Assembly (NCBI GenBank): GCA_026413225.1
Contig: JAPMTP010000044.1
Coordinates: forward strand, 124,001-188,000
DNA length: 64,000 bases
Direction of reading: 5' to 3'
Source of the DNA: Otis tarda
Lineage: Eukaryota; Chordata; Aves; Otidiformes; Otididae
The number at the start of each line of letters is the position of its first letter. The stretch's first letter is position 1. The notes beneath the pieces were generated by a model. It worked only from the letters and a program-made list of their open reading frames with translations, was not told the origin of the DNA and did not search any database. The position numbers and the translations under genes were made by a program. Of this stretch, positions 1 through 12,798 are shown piece by piece.

Positions 1-3000
1 AAATCACGAACGTCGGATGGTTGCTGCCACCCCAAAAGTGCCAGCCTCTCAAGCTCTTGCTGCTCCTCAGCGGCCATTGGCAGCGCATCTACAGCACCAC
101 AGACATTGGGGCTCCCGGCTTTCCCTGAGGAGCAGAGCTTCGACGTTTGCCACCAGCTGCACGTGTGCACTCCCTGAAAAGAAACTCCGAAAAATCACGA
201 ACGTCGGATGATTGCTCCCACAGAAAAAGGGCCAGCCACTCAAGCTCTTCCTGCTCCTCAGCGGCCATTGGCAGCGCATCTACAGCACCACAGATATTGG
301 GGCTCCGGGCTTTCCATGATGAGCAGGGCTTCGACGTTTGGCACCAGCTGCACGGGGGCGCCCCCTGAAAAGAAACCCCGAAAAATCACCAACGTACGAC
401 TATTGCTCCCACACCAAAAGGGCGAGCCACTCAAGCTCGTGCTGCTCCTCAGCGGCCATTGGCAGCGCATCTACAGCACCACAGACATTGGGGCTCCGGG
501 CTTTCCCTGAGGAGCAGGGCTTTGAGGTTTGCCACCAGCTGCACGTGGGCGCCCCCTGAAAAGAAACCCCGAAAAATCACCAATGTCGGATGGTTGCTCC
601 CACACCAAAAGTGCCAGCCACTCAAGCTGTTGCTGCTCCTCAGCGGCCATTGGCAGCGCATCTACAGCACCACAGACACTGGGGCTACGAGCGTTCCCTG
701 AGGAGCAGGGCTTCGACGTTTGCCACCAGCTGCACGTGGGCGCCCCCTGAAAAGAAACCCCGAGAAATCACGAACATTGACGATTGCTCGCACACCAAAA
801 GTGCCAGCCACTCAAGATCTTCCTGAGCCTCAGCGGCCATTGGCAGCGCATCTACAGCACCGCAGATACTGGAGCTCCGAGCGTTCCCTGAGGAGCAGGG
901 CTTCGACGTTTGCCACCAGCTGCAGGTGGCCGCCCCCTGAAAAGAAACCCCGAAAAATCACGAACGTCGGATGGTTGCTGCCACCCCAAAAGTGCCAGGC
1001 ACTCAAGCTCTTGCTGCTCCTCAGCGGCCATTGGCAGCGCATCTACAGCACCACAGACATTGGGGTTCCGGGCTTTCCCTGAGGAACATGGATTCAACGT
1101 TTGCAACCAGCTCCAGCTAGACGCACCCTGAAAAGAAACCCCAAAAAAATCACGAATGTCGGATGATTGCTCCACCACCAAAAGTGCCAGCCACTCAAGA
1201 TCTTCCTGAGCCTCAGCGGCCATTGGCAGCGCATCTACAGCACCACAGATATTGGGGCTCCGGGCTTTCCCTGAGGAGAAGGGCTTCGACGTTTGCCAGC
1301 AACTGCACGTGGGCGCCCCTTGAAAAGAAACCCCGAGAAATCACGAACATTGACGATTGCTCCCACACCACAAGTGCCTGCCACTCAAGCTCTTGCTGCT
1401 CCTCAGCAGCCAGTGGCAGTGCATCTACAGCACCACAGACATTGGGTCTCCGGGCTTTCCCTGAGGAGTAGAGCTTCGACGTTTGCCACCAGCTGCACGT
1501 GGGCACTCCCTGAAAAGAAACTCCGAAAAATCACGAACGTCGGATGATTGGTCCCACAGAAAAAGGGCCAGCCACTCAAGCTCTTGCTGCTCCCCAGCGG
1601 CAATTGGCAGCGCATCTAAAGCACCACACACACTGGGGCTCCGGGCTTTCCTTGAGGAGCAGGGCTTCGACATTTGCCACCAGCTGCACGTGGGCTCCCC
1701 ATGAAAAAAAAAAAAAAATCACGAATGTCAGACGATTGCTCCCACACCAAAAGTGCCAGCCACTCAAGCTCTTGCTGCTCCTCAGCAGCCAGTGGCAGCA
1801 CATCTACAGCACCAGAGACATTGGGGCTCCGGGCTTTCCATGAGGAGCAGGGCTTCGACATTTGCCACCAGCTGCACGTGGTCGCCCCCTGAAAAGAAAC
1901 CCCGAAAAATCACGAACATCGACGATTGCTCCCACACCAGAAGTGCCAGCCACTCAAGCTCTTGCTGCTCCTCGGCGGCCATTGGCAGCGCATCTACAGC
2001 ACCACAGACATTCGGGCTCCAGGCTTTCCCTGAGGAGCAGGGCTTCGACGTTTGACATCAGCTGCATGTGGGCTCCCCATGAAAAAAACCCCGAAAAATC
2101 ACGAACATTGACGATTGCTCCCACACCAAAATTGCCAGCCACTCAAGCTCTTGATGCTGCTCAGCAGCCAGTGGCAGCGCATCTACAGCACCACAGACAC
2201 TGGGGCTCCAGGCTTTCCCTGAGGAGCAGGGCTTCGACATTTGCCACCAGTTGCACGTTGGCGCCCCCTGGAAAAAAAACCCGAAAAATAACGAATGTCG
2301 GACGGTTGCTCACACCCCAAAAGTGGTAGCCACTCAAGACCTTGCTGCTCCTCAGCGGCCATTGGCGGCGCATCTACAGCACCACAGACATTGGGGCTTC
2401 GGGCTTTCCCTGATGAGCAGGGGTTCGACGTTTGCCACCAGCTGCACGTGGGCTCCCCATGAAAAATAACCCCGAAAAATCACTAATGTCGGACTATTGC
2501 TCCCACACCAAAAGTGCCAGCCACTCAAGCTCTTGCTGCTCCTCAGCAGCCTGTGGCAGCACATCTACAGCACCACAGACATTGGGGATCCGGGCTTTCC
2601 CTGAGGAGCAGGGCTTTGACGTTTGCCACCAGCTGCACGTGGGCGCCCCCTGAAAAGAAACCCCGAGAAATCACGAACATCGACGATTGCTGCCACAACA
2701 AAAGTGCCAGCCACTCAAGATCTTCCTGAGCCTCAGTGGCCATTGGCAGCGCATCTACAGCACCAGAAACACTGGGGCTCCGGGCGTTCCCTGAGGGGTA
2801 GGGCTTCGATGTTTGCCACCAGCTGCACGTGGGCGCCCCCTGAAAATAAACCCCGAAAAATCACCAACGTCGGACGGTTGCTCCCACACCAAAAGTGCCA
2901 GCCACTCAAGCTGTTGCTGCTCCTCAGCGGCCATTGGCAGCGCATCTACAGCACCACAGACATTCGGGCTCCGGGCTTTCCCTGAGGAGCAGGGCTTCGA

Positions 3001-4419
3001 CGTTTGCCACCAGCTGCACGTGGGCGCCCCCTGAAAAGAAACCCTGAGAAATCACGAACATCGACGATTGCTCCCACACCAAATTTGCCAGCCACTCAAG
3101 CTCTTGCTGCTCCTCAGTGGTCATTGGCAGCGCATCTACAGCACCACAGACACTGGAGCTCCGAGCGTTCCCTGAGGAGCAGGGCTTCAACGTTTGCCAC
3201 CAGCTGCACGTGGGCGCCGCCTGAAAAGAAACCCCGAAAAATCACGAATGTCGGATGATTGCTCCCACCCCAAAAATGCCAGCCACTCAAGATCTTGCTG
3301 CTCCTCAGAAACCACTTGCAGCGCATCTACAGCACCACAGACATTGGGGCTCCGGGCTTTCCTTGAGGAACGGGGATTCAACGTTTGCCACCAGCTGCAC
3401 GTGGGCGCCGCCTGAAAAGAAACCCCGAAAAATCACGAATGTCGGATGATTGCTCCCACCCCAAAAATGCCAGCCACTCAAGATCTTGCTGCTCCTCAGA
3501 AACCACTTGCAGCGCATCTACAGCACCACAGACACTGGAGCTCCGAGCGTTCCCTGAGGAGCAGGGCTTCAACGTTTGCCACCAGCTGCACGTGGGCGCC
3601 CCCTGAAATGAAACCCCGAGAAATCACGAACATCGACGATTGCTCCCACACCAAAAGTGCCAGCCACTCAAGCTCTTGCTGCTCCTCAGCGGCCATTGGC
3701 AGCGCATCTACAGCACCATAGACATTGGGGCTCCGGGCTTTCCCTGAGGAGCAGGGCTTCGGCGTTTGCCACCAGCTGCACGTGTGCGCCTCCTGAAAAA
3801 AAACCCCGAAAAATCACGAACTTCGACGATTGCTCCCACACCAAAAGTGCCAGCCACTCAAGCTCTTGCTGCTCCTCAGCGGCCATTGGCAGCGCATCTA
3901 CAGCACCACAGACACTGGGGCTCCGGGCTTTCCCTGAGGAGCAGGGCTTCGACTTTTAGCACCAGCTGCACTTGGGCGCCCCCTGAAAAGAAACCCCGAG
4001 AAGTCACGAACATTGACGATTGCTCCCACACCAAAAGTGCCAGCCACTCAAGCTCTTGCTGCTCCTCAGCGGCCATTGGCAGCGCATCTACAGCACCACA
4101 GACATTGGGGATCCGGTCTTTCCCTGAGGAACATGGATTCAACGTTTGCAACCAGCTCCAGCTAGACGCACCATGAAAATAAACCCCAAAAAAATCACGA
4201 ATGTCGGATGATTGCTCCCACACCAAAAGTGCCAGCCACTCAAGATCTTCCTGAGCCTCAGCGGCCATTGGCAGCGCATCTACAGCACCACAGATATTTG
4301 GGCTCCGGGCTTTCCCTGAGGAGCAGGGCTTCCGACGTTTGCCACCAACTGCACGTGGGCGCCCCTTGAAAAGAAACCCCGAGAAATCACGAACATTGAC
4401 GATTGCTCCCACACCAAAA

Positions 4420-7400
4420 GTGCCAGCGACTCAAGCTCTTGCTGCTCCTCAGCAGCCAGTGGCAGTGCATCTACAGCACCACAGACATTGGGGCTCCGGG
4501 CTTTCCCTGAGGAGCAGAGCTTCGACGTTTGCCACCAGCTGCACGTTTGTACTCCCAGAAAAGAAACTCCGAAAAATCACGAACGTCGGATGATTGCTCC
4601 CACAGAAAACGGGCCAGCCACTCAAGCTCTTGCTGCTCCCCAGCGGCCATTGGCAGCGCATCTACAGCACCACAGACATTGGGGCTCCGGGCTTTCCCTC
4701 AGGAAAAGGGATTCAACGTTTGCAAGCAGCTCCAAATGGACGCCCACTGAAAAGAAACCGCAAAAAAATCACGAATGTCGGACGATTGCTCCCACACCAA
4801 AAGTGCCAGCCACTCAAGATCTTGCTGCTCCTCAGCGGTAATTGGCAGCGCATCTACAGCACCAGAGACACTGGGGCTCCGGGCTTTCCCTGAGGAGCAG
4901 GGCTTCGACATTTGCCACCAGTTGCACGTGGGCGCCCCCTGAAAAAAAACCCTGAAAGATCACGAAGGTCGGGTGGTTGCTCCCACACCAAAAGGGCCAG
5001 TCACTCAAGCTCTTGCTGCTCCTTAGCGGGTATTGGCAGCGCATCTACAGCAGCACAGACATTGGGGCTTCGGGCTTTTGCCTGAGGAGCAGGGCTTCGA
5101 CGTTTGCCACCAGCTGCACATGGCTGCCCCCTAAAGAGAAACCCCGAAAAATCACCAACATTGACGATTGCTCCCACACCAAAAGTGCCAGCCACTCAAG
5201 CTCTTGCTGCTCCTCAGCGGCCATTGGCAGCGCATCTACAGCACCACAGACATTGGGGTTCCGGTCTTTCCCTGAGGAGAAGGGCTTCGACGTTTGCCAC
5301 CAGCTGCACGTGGGCGCCCCGTGAAAGGAAACCCCGAAAAAATCACGAACGTCGGACGATTGCTCCCACACCAAAAGTGCCAGCCACTCAAGCTCTTGCT
5401 GCTCCTCAGCGCCCATTGGCAGCGCATCTACAGCACCACAGACACAGGGGCTCCAGGCTTTCCCTGAGGAGCAGGGTTTCGACGTTTGCCACCAGCTGCA
5501 CTAGTCCGCCCCCTGAAAAAAAACCCCGAAAAATCACCAACGTTGGACGATTGCTTCCACACCAAAAGTGACAGCCACTCAAGCTCTTGCTGCTCCTCAG
5601 CGGCCATTGGCAGCGCATCTACAGCACCACAGACACTGGGGCTCCGGGCTTTCCCTGAGGAGCAGGGCTTCGACTTTTAGCACCAGCTGCACTTGGGCGC
5701 CCCCTGAAAAGAAACACCGAGAAGTCACGAACATTGACGATTGCTCCCACACGAAAAGTGCCAGCCACTCAAGCTCTTGCTGCTCCTCAGCGACCATTGG
5801 CAGCGCATCTACAGCACCGCAGACATTAGGGCTCTGGGCGTTCCCTGAGGAGCAGGGCTTCGACGTTTGCCACCGGCTGCACGTGAGCGCCCCCTGAAAA
5901 GAAACCCCCAAAAATCAAGAACGTCGGACGATTGCTCCCACCCCAAAAGGGCCAGACACTCAAGCTCTTGATGCTCCTCAGCAGCCATTGGCAGCGCATC
6001 TACAGCACCACAGACATTGGGGCTCCGGGCTTTCCCTGAGGAGCAGGGCTTCGACGTTTGCCACCAGCTGCACGTGGGCGCCACCTGAAAAAAAACCCCG
6101 AAAAATCACCAATGTCGGACGATTGCTCCCACACCAAAAGTGCCAGCCACTCAAGCTCTTGCTGCTCCTCAGCAGCCAGTGGAAGCGAATCTACAGCAGC
6201 ACAGACATTGGGGCTCCGGGCTTTCCCTGAGGAGCAGGGCTTTGACGTTTGCCACCAGTTGCATGTGGGCGTCCCCTGAAAAGAAAGCCTGAGAAATCAC
6301 GAACATCGACGATTGCTCCCACACGAAAAGTGCCATGCACTCAAGCTCTTGCTGCTCCTCAGCGGCCATTGGTAGCGCATCTACAGCACCACAGACATTG
6401 GGGCTCCGGGCTTTCCCTGAGGAGCAGTATTTCAATGTTTGGCACCAGCTGCACGTGGGCGCCCTCTGAAAAGAAACCCCTAAAAATCACTAACATCGGA
6501 CGATTACTCCCACACCAAAAGTGCCAGCCACTCCAGCTCTTGCTGCTCCTCAGCGGCCAGTGGCAGCGCATCTACAGCAGCACAGACATTGGGGCTCCGG
6601 GCTTTCCCTGAGGAGCAGGGCTTCGACATTTGCTACCAGTTGCACGTGGGCGCCCCCTGAAAAAAAACCCCGAAAGATCACGAAGGTCGGGTGGTTGCTC
6701 CCACACCAAAAGTGCCAGCCACTCAAGCTCTTGCTGCTCCTCAGCGGCCATTGGCAGCACATCTACAGCACCACAGACATTGGGGCTCCAGGCTTTCCCT
6801 GAGGAGCAGGGCTTCGACGTTTGCCAACAGCTGATCGTGGGTGCCCCCTGAATAGACACCCCGAAAAATCACCAAAGTCGGACAAGTGCTCCCACACCAA
6901 AAGTGCCAGCTACTGAAGCTCTTGCTGTTCCTCAGCGGCCATTCGCAGCGCATCTACAGCACCACAGACATTGGGGCTCCGGGCTTTCCCTGAGGAGCAG
7001 AGCTTCGACGTTTGCCACCAGCTGCACGTTTGTACTCCCAGAAAAGAAACTCAGAAAAATCACGAACGTCGGATGATTGCTCCCACAGAAAACGGGCCAG
7101 CCACTCAAGCTCTTGCTGCTCCCCAGCGGCCATTGGCAGCGCATCTACAGCACCACAGACATTGGGGCTCCGGGCTTTCCCTCAGGAAAAGGGATTCAAC
7201 GTTTGCAAGCAGCTCCAAATGGACGCCCACTGAAAAGAAACCGCAAAAAAATCACGAATGTCGGACGATTGCTCCCACACCAAAAGTGTCAGCCACTCAA
7301 GCTCTTGCTGCTCCTCAGCGGTAATTGGCAGCGCATCTACAGCACCAGAGACACTGGGGCTCCGGGCTTTCCCTGAGGAGCAGGGCTTCGACATTTGCCA

Positions 7401-10400
7401 CCAGTTGCACGTGGGCGCCCCCTGAAAAAAACCCTGAAAGATCACGAAGGTCGGGTGGTTGCTCCCACACCAAAAGGGCCAGTCACTCAAGCTCTTGCTG
7501 CTCCTTAGCGGGTATTGGCAGCGCATGTACAGCAGCACAGACATTGGGGCTTCGGGCTTTTGCCTGAGGAGCAGGGCTTCGACGTTTGCCACCAGCTGCA
7601 CATGGCTGCCCCCTAAAGAGAAACCACGAGAAATCACGAACATTGACGATTGCTCCCACACCAAAAGTGCCAGCCACTCAAGCTCTTGCTGCTCCTCAGC
7701 GGCCATTGGCAGCGCATCTACAGCACCACAGACATTGGGGTTCCGGTCTTTCCCTGAGGAGAAGGGCTTCGACGTTTGCCACCAGCTGCATGTGGGCGCC
7801 CCCTGAAAAATAACCCCGAAAATCACAAAAGTCGGACGATTGCTCCCACACCAAAAGTGCCAGCCACTCAAGCTCTTGCTGCTCCTCAGCGGCCATTGGC
7901 AGCGCATCTACAGCACCACAGACATTGGGGCTCCGGTCTTTCCCTGAGGAACATGGATTCAACGTTTGCAACCAGCTCCAGCTAGACGCACCCTGAAAAG
8001 AAACCCCAAAAAAATCACGAATGTCGGATGATTGCTCCCACACCAAAAGTGCCAGCCACTCAAGATCTTCCTGAGCCTCAGCGGCCATTGGCAGCGCATC
8101 TACAGCACCACAGATATTTGGGCTCCGGGCTTTCCCTGAGGAGCAGGGCTTCGACGTTTGCCACCAACTGCACGTGGGCGCCCCTTGAAAAGAAACCCCG
8201 AGAAATCACGAACATTGACGATTGCTCCCACACCAAAAGTGCCAGCGACTCAAGCTCTTGCTGCTCCTCAGCAGCCAGTGGCAGTGCATCTACAGCACCA
8301 CAGACATTGGGGCTCCGGGCTTTCCCTGAGGAGCAGAGCTTCGACGTTTGCCACCAGCTGCACGTTTGTACTCCCAGAAAAGAAACTCCGAAAAATCACG
8401 AACGTCGGATGATTGCTCCCACAGAAAACGGGCCAGCCACTCAAGCTCTTGCTGCTCCCCAGCGGCCATTGGCAGCGCATCTACAGCACCACAGACATTG
8501 GGGCTCCGGGCTTTCCCTCAGGAAAAGGGATTCAACGTTTGCAAGCAGCTCCAAATGGACGCCCACTGAAAAGAAACCGCAAAAAAATCACGAATGTCGG
8601 ACGATTGCTCCCACACCAAAAGTGCCAGCCACTCAAGCTCTTGCTGCTCCTCAGCGGTAATTGGCAGCGCATCTACAGCACCAGAGACACTGGGGCTCCG
8701 GGCTTTCCCTGAGGAGCAGGGCTTCGACATTTGCCACCAGTTGCACGTGGGCGCCCCTGAAAAAAAACCCTGAAAGATCACGAAGGTCGGGTGGTTGCTC
8801 CCACACCAAAAGGGCCAGTCACTCAAGCTCTTGCTGCTCCTTAGCGGGTATTGGCAGCGCATGTACAGCAGCACAGACATTGGGGCTTCGGGCTTTTGCC
8901 TGAGGAGCAGGGCTTCGACGTTTGCCACCAGCTGCACATGGCTGCCCCCTAAAGAGAAACCACGAGAAATCACGAACATTGACGATTGCTCCCACACCAA
9001 AAGTGCCAGCCACTCAAGCTCTTGCTGCTCCTCAGCGGCCATTGGCAGCGCATCTACAGCACCACAGACATTGGGGTTCCGGTCTTTCCCTGAGGAGCAG
9101 GGCTTCGACGTTTGCCACCAGCTGCACGTGGGCGCCCCGTGAAAGGAAACCCCGAAAAAATCACGAACGTCGGACGATTGCTCCCACACCAAAAGTGCCA
9201 GCCACTCAAGCTCTTGCTGCTCCTCAGCGGCCATTGGCAGCGCATCTACAGCACCACAGACATTGGGGTTCCGGTCTTTCCCTGAGGAGCAGGGCTTCGA
9301 CGTTTGCCACCAGCTGCACGTGGGCGCCCCGTGAAAGGAAACCCCGAAAAAATCACGAATGTCGGACGATTGCTCCCACACCAAAAGTGCCAGCCACTCA
9401 AGCTCTTGCTGCTCCTCAGCGCCCATTGGCAGCGCATCTACAGCACCACAGACACAGGGGCTCCAGGCTTTCCCTGAGGAGCAGGGTTTCGACGTTTGCC
9501 ACCAGCTGCACTAGGCCGCCCCCTGAAAAAAAACCCCGAAAAATCACCAACGTTGGACGATTGCTTCCACACCAAAAGTGACAGCCACTCAAGCTCTTGC
9601 TGCTCCTCAGCGGCCATTGGCAGCGCATCTACAGCACCACAGACACTGGGGCTCCGGGCTTTCCCTGAGGAGCAGGGCTTCGACTTTTAGCACCAGCTGC
9701 ACTTGGGCGCCCCCTGAAAAGAAACCCCGAGAAGTCACGAACATTGACGATTGCTCCCACACGAAAAGTGCCAGCCACTCAAGCTCTTGCTGCTCCTCAG
9801 CGACCATTGGCAGCGCATCTACAGCACCGCAGACATTAGGGCTCTGGGCGTTCCCTGAGGAGCAGGGCTTCGACGTTTGCCACCGGCTGCACGTGAGCGC
9901 CCCCTGAAAAGAAACCCCCAAAAATCAAGAACGTCGGACGATTGCTCCCACCCCAAAAGGGCCAGACACTCAAGCTCTTGCTGCTCCTCAGCAGCCATTG
10001 GCAGCGCATCTACAGCACCACAGACATTGGGGCTCCGGGCTTTCCCTGAGGAGCAGGGCTTCGACGTTTGCCACCAGCTGCACGTGGGCGCCACCTGAAA
10101 AAAAACCCCGAAAAATCACCAATGTCGGACGATTGCTCCCACACCAAAAGTGCCAGCCACTCAAGCTCTTGCTGCTCCTCAGCAGCCAGTGGAAGCGAAT
10201 CTACAGCAGCACAGACATTGGGGCTCCGGGCTTTCCCTGAGGAGCAGGGCTTCGACGTTTGCCACCAGTTGCATGTGGGCGTCCCCTGAAAAGAAAGCCT
10301 GAGAAATCACGAACATCGACGATTGCTCCCACACCAAAAGTGCCATGCACTCAAGCTCTTGCTGCTCCTCAGCGGCCATTGGTAGCGCATCTACAGCACC

Positions 10401-11800
10401 ACAGACATTGGGGCTCCGGGCTTTCCCTGAGGAGCAGTATTTCAATGTTTGGCACCAGCTGCACGTGGGCGCCCTCTGAAAAGAAACCCCTAAAAATCAC
10501 TAACATCGGACGATTACTCCCACAACAAAAGTGCCAGCCACTCCAGCTCTTGCTGCTCCTCAGCGGCCAGTGGCAGCGCATCTACAGCAGCACAGACATT
10601 GGGGCTCCGGGCTTTCCCTGAGGAGCAGGGCTTCGACATTTGCTACCAGTTGCACGTGGGCGCCCCCTGAAAAGAAACCCCGAAAAATCACGAACGTCGG
10701 GCGATTGCTCCCACCCCAAAAGTGCCAGCCACTCAAGCTCTTGCTGCTCCTCAGCGGCCATTGGCAGCGCATCTACAGCACCACAGACATTGGGGCTCAG
10801 GGCGTTCCCTGAGGAGCAGGGCTTCGACGTTTGCCACCAGCTGCATGTGGGCGCCCCCTGAAAAATAACCCCGAAAATCACAAAAGTCGGACGATTGCTC
10901 CCACACCAAAAGTGCCAGCCACTCAAGCTCTTGCTGCTCCTCAGCGGCCATTGGCAGCGCATCTACAGCACCACAGACATTGGGGCTCCGGTCTTTCCCT
11001 GAGGAACATGGATTCAACGTTTGCAACCAGCTCCAGCTAGACGCACCCTGAAAAGAAACCCCAAAAAAATCACGAACGTCGGACGATTGCTCCCACACCA
11101 AAAGTGCCAGCCACTCAAGATCTTCCTGAGCCTCAGCGGCCATTGGCAGCGCATCTACAGCACCACAGATATTTGGGCTCCGGGCTTTCCCTGAGGAGCA
11201 GGGCTTCGACGTTTGCCACCAACTGCACGTGGGCGCCCCTTGAAAAGAAACCCGAGAAATCACGAACATTGACGATTGCTCCCACACCAAAAGTGCCAGC
11301 GACTCAAGCTCTTGCTGCTCCTCAGCAGCCAGTGGCAGTGCATCTACAGCACCACAGACATTGGGGCTCCGGGCTTTCCCTGAGGAGCAGAGCTTCGACG
11401 TTTGCCACCAGCTGCACGTGGGTACTCCCAGAAAAGAAACTCCGAAAAATCACGAACGTCGGATGTTTGCTCCCACAGAAAACGGGCCAGCCACTCAAGC
11501 TCTTGCTGCTCCCCAGCGGCCATTGGCAGCGCATCTACAGCACCACAGACATTGGGGCTCCGGGCTTTCCCTCAGGAAAAGGGATTCAACGTTTGCAAGC
11601 AGCTCCAAATGGACGCCCACTGAAAAGAAACCGCAAAAAAATCACGAATGTCGGACGATTGCTCCCACACCAAAAGTGCCAGCCACTCAAGCTCTTGCTG
11701 CTCCTCAGCGGCCATTGGCAGCACATCTACAGCACCACAGACACAGGGGCTCCGGGCTTTCCCTGAGGAGCAGGGCTTCGACGTTTGCCACCAGCTGCAC
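4420..11800. repeat. Satellite block with irregular multimeric repeats (7, 13, 16, 21 monomer offsets)
   Basis: Rare monomer variants recur at multiples of the monomer length. The variant GCACGTTTGTACTCCC is at 4,541, 7,024 and 8,360, with a GCACGTGGGTACTCCC version at 11,414; the spacings are 2,483, 1,336 and 3,054 bp (13, 7 and 16 monomers). It is always followed one monomer later by the AGGAAAAGGGATTCAACG variant. Separately, the seven-monomer stretch 5,320-6,660 reappears at 9,331-10,670, offset 4,010 bp (21 monomers). These are footprints of overlapping segmental duplications inside the array, not one clean higher-order unit. Confidence 0.85.
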
Positions 11801-12798
11801 GTGGCCTCCCCTGAAAAAAAAAACCCCGAAAAATCACCAACGTTGGACGATTGCTCCCACACCAAAAGTGACAGCCACTCAAGCTCTTGCTGCTCCTCAG
11901 CAGCTAGTGGCAGCGCATCTACAGCACCAGAGACACTGGGGCTCCGGGCTTTCCCTGAGGAGCAGGGCTTCGACGTTTGCCACCAGCTGCACGTGGATGC
12001 CCCCCAAAAAGAATCCGTGAAAAATCGCGAACGTCGGACGATTGCTCCCACACCAAAAGGGCCAGGCACTCAAGCTCTTGCTGCTCCTTAGCGGCCATTG
12101 GCAGCGCATCTACAGCACCACAGACATTGGGGCTCCGGGCTTTCCCTGAGGAGCAGCGCTTCGACGTTTGCCACCAGCTGCACTTCTGCGTCCCCTAAAA
12201 AAAACCCCAAAAAGTCATGAATGTCGGATGATTGCTCCCACCCCAAAACTGCAAGCCACTCAAGCTCTTGCTGCTCCTCTGTGGCCATTGGCAGAGCATC
12301 TACAGCACCACAGACACTGGGGCTCCGAGCGTTCCCTGAGGAGCAGGGCTTCCACGTTTGCCACCAGCTGCACGTGGGCGCCCCCTGACAAGAAACCCCG
12401 AAAAATCACGAACATCTACGATTGCTCCCACACCAAAAGTGCCAGGCACTCAAGCTGTTGCTGCTCCTCAGCGGCCATTGGCAGCGCATCTACAGCACCG
12501 CAGACACTGGGGCTCCGGGTTTTCCCTGAGGAGCAGGGCTTCGACGTTTGCCACCAGCTGCATGTGGGCGCCCCCTGAAAAAAAACCCCGAAAAATCACC
12601 AATGTCGGAGGATTGCTCCCACACCAAAAGGGCCAGTCACTCAAGCTCTTGCTGCTCCTCAGCAGCCAGTGGCAGTGCATCTACAGCACCACAGACACTG
12701 GGGCTCCGGGCTTTCCCTGAGGAGCAGGGCTTCGACATTTGCCACCAGCTGCACGTGGGCGCCCCCTGAAAAGAAACCCCTAAAAATCAAAAACATCG

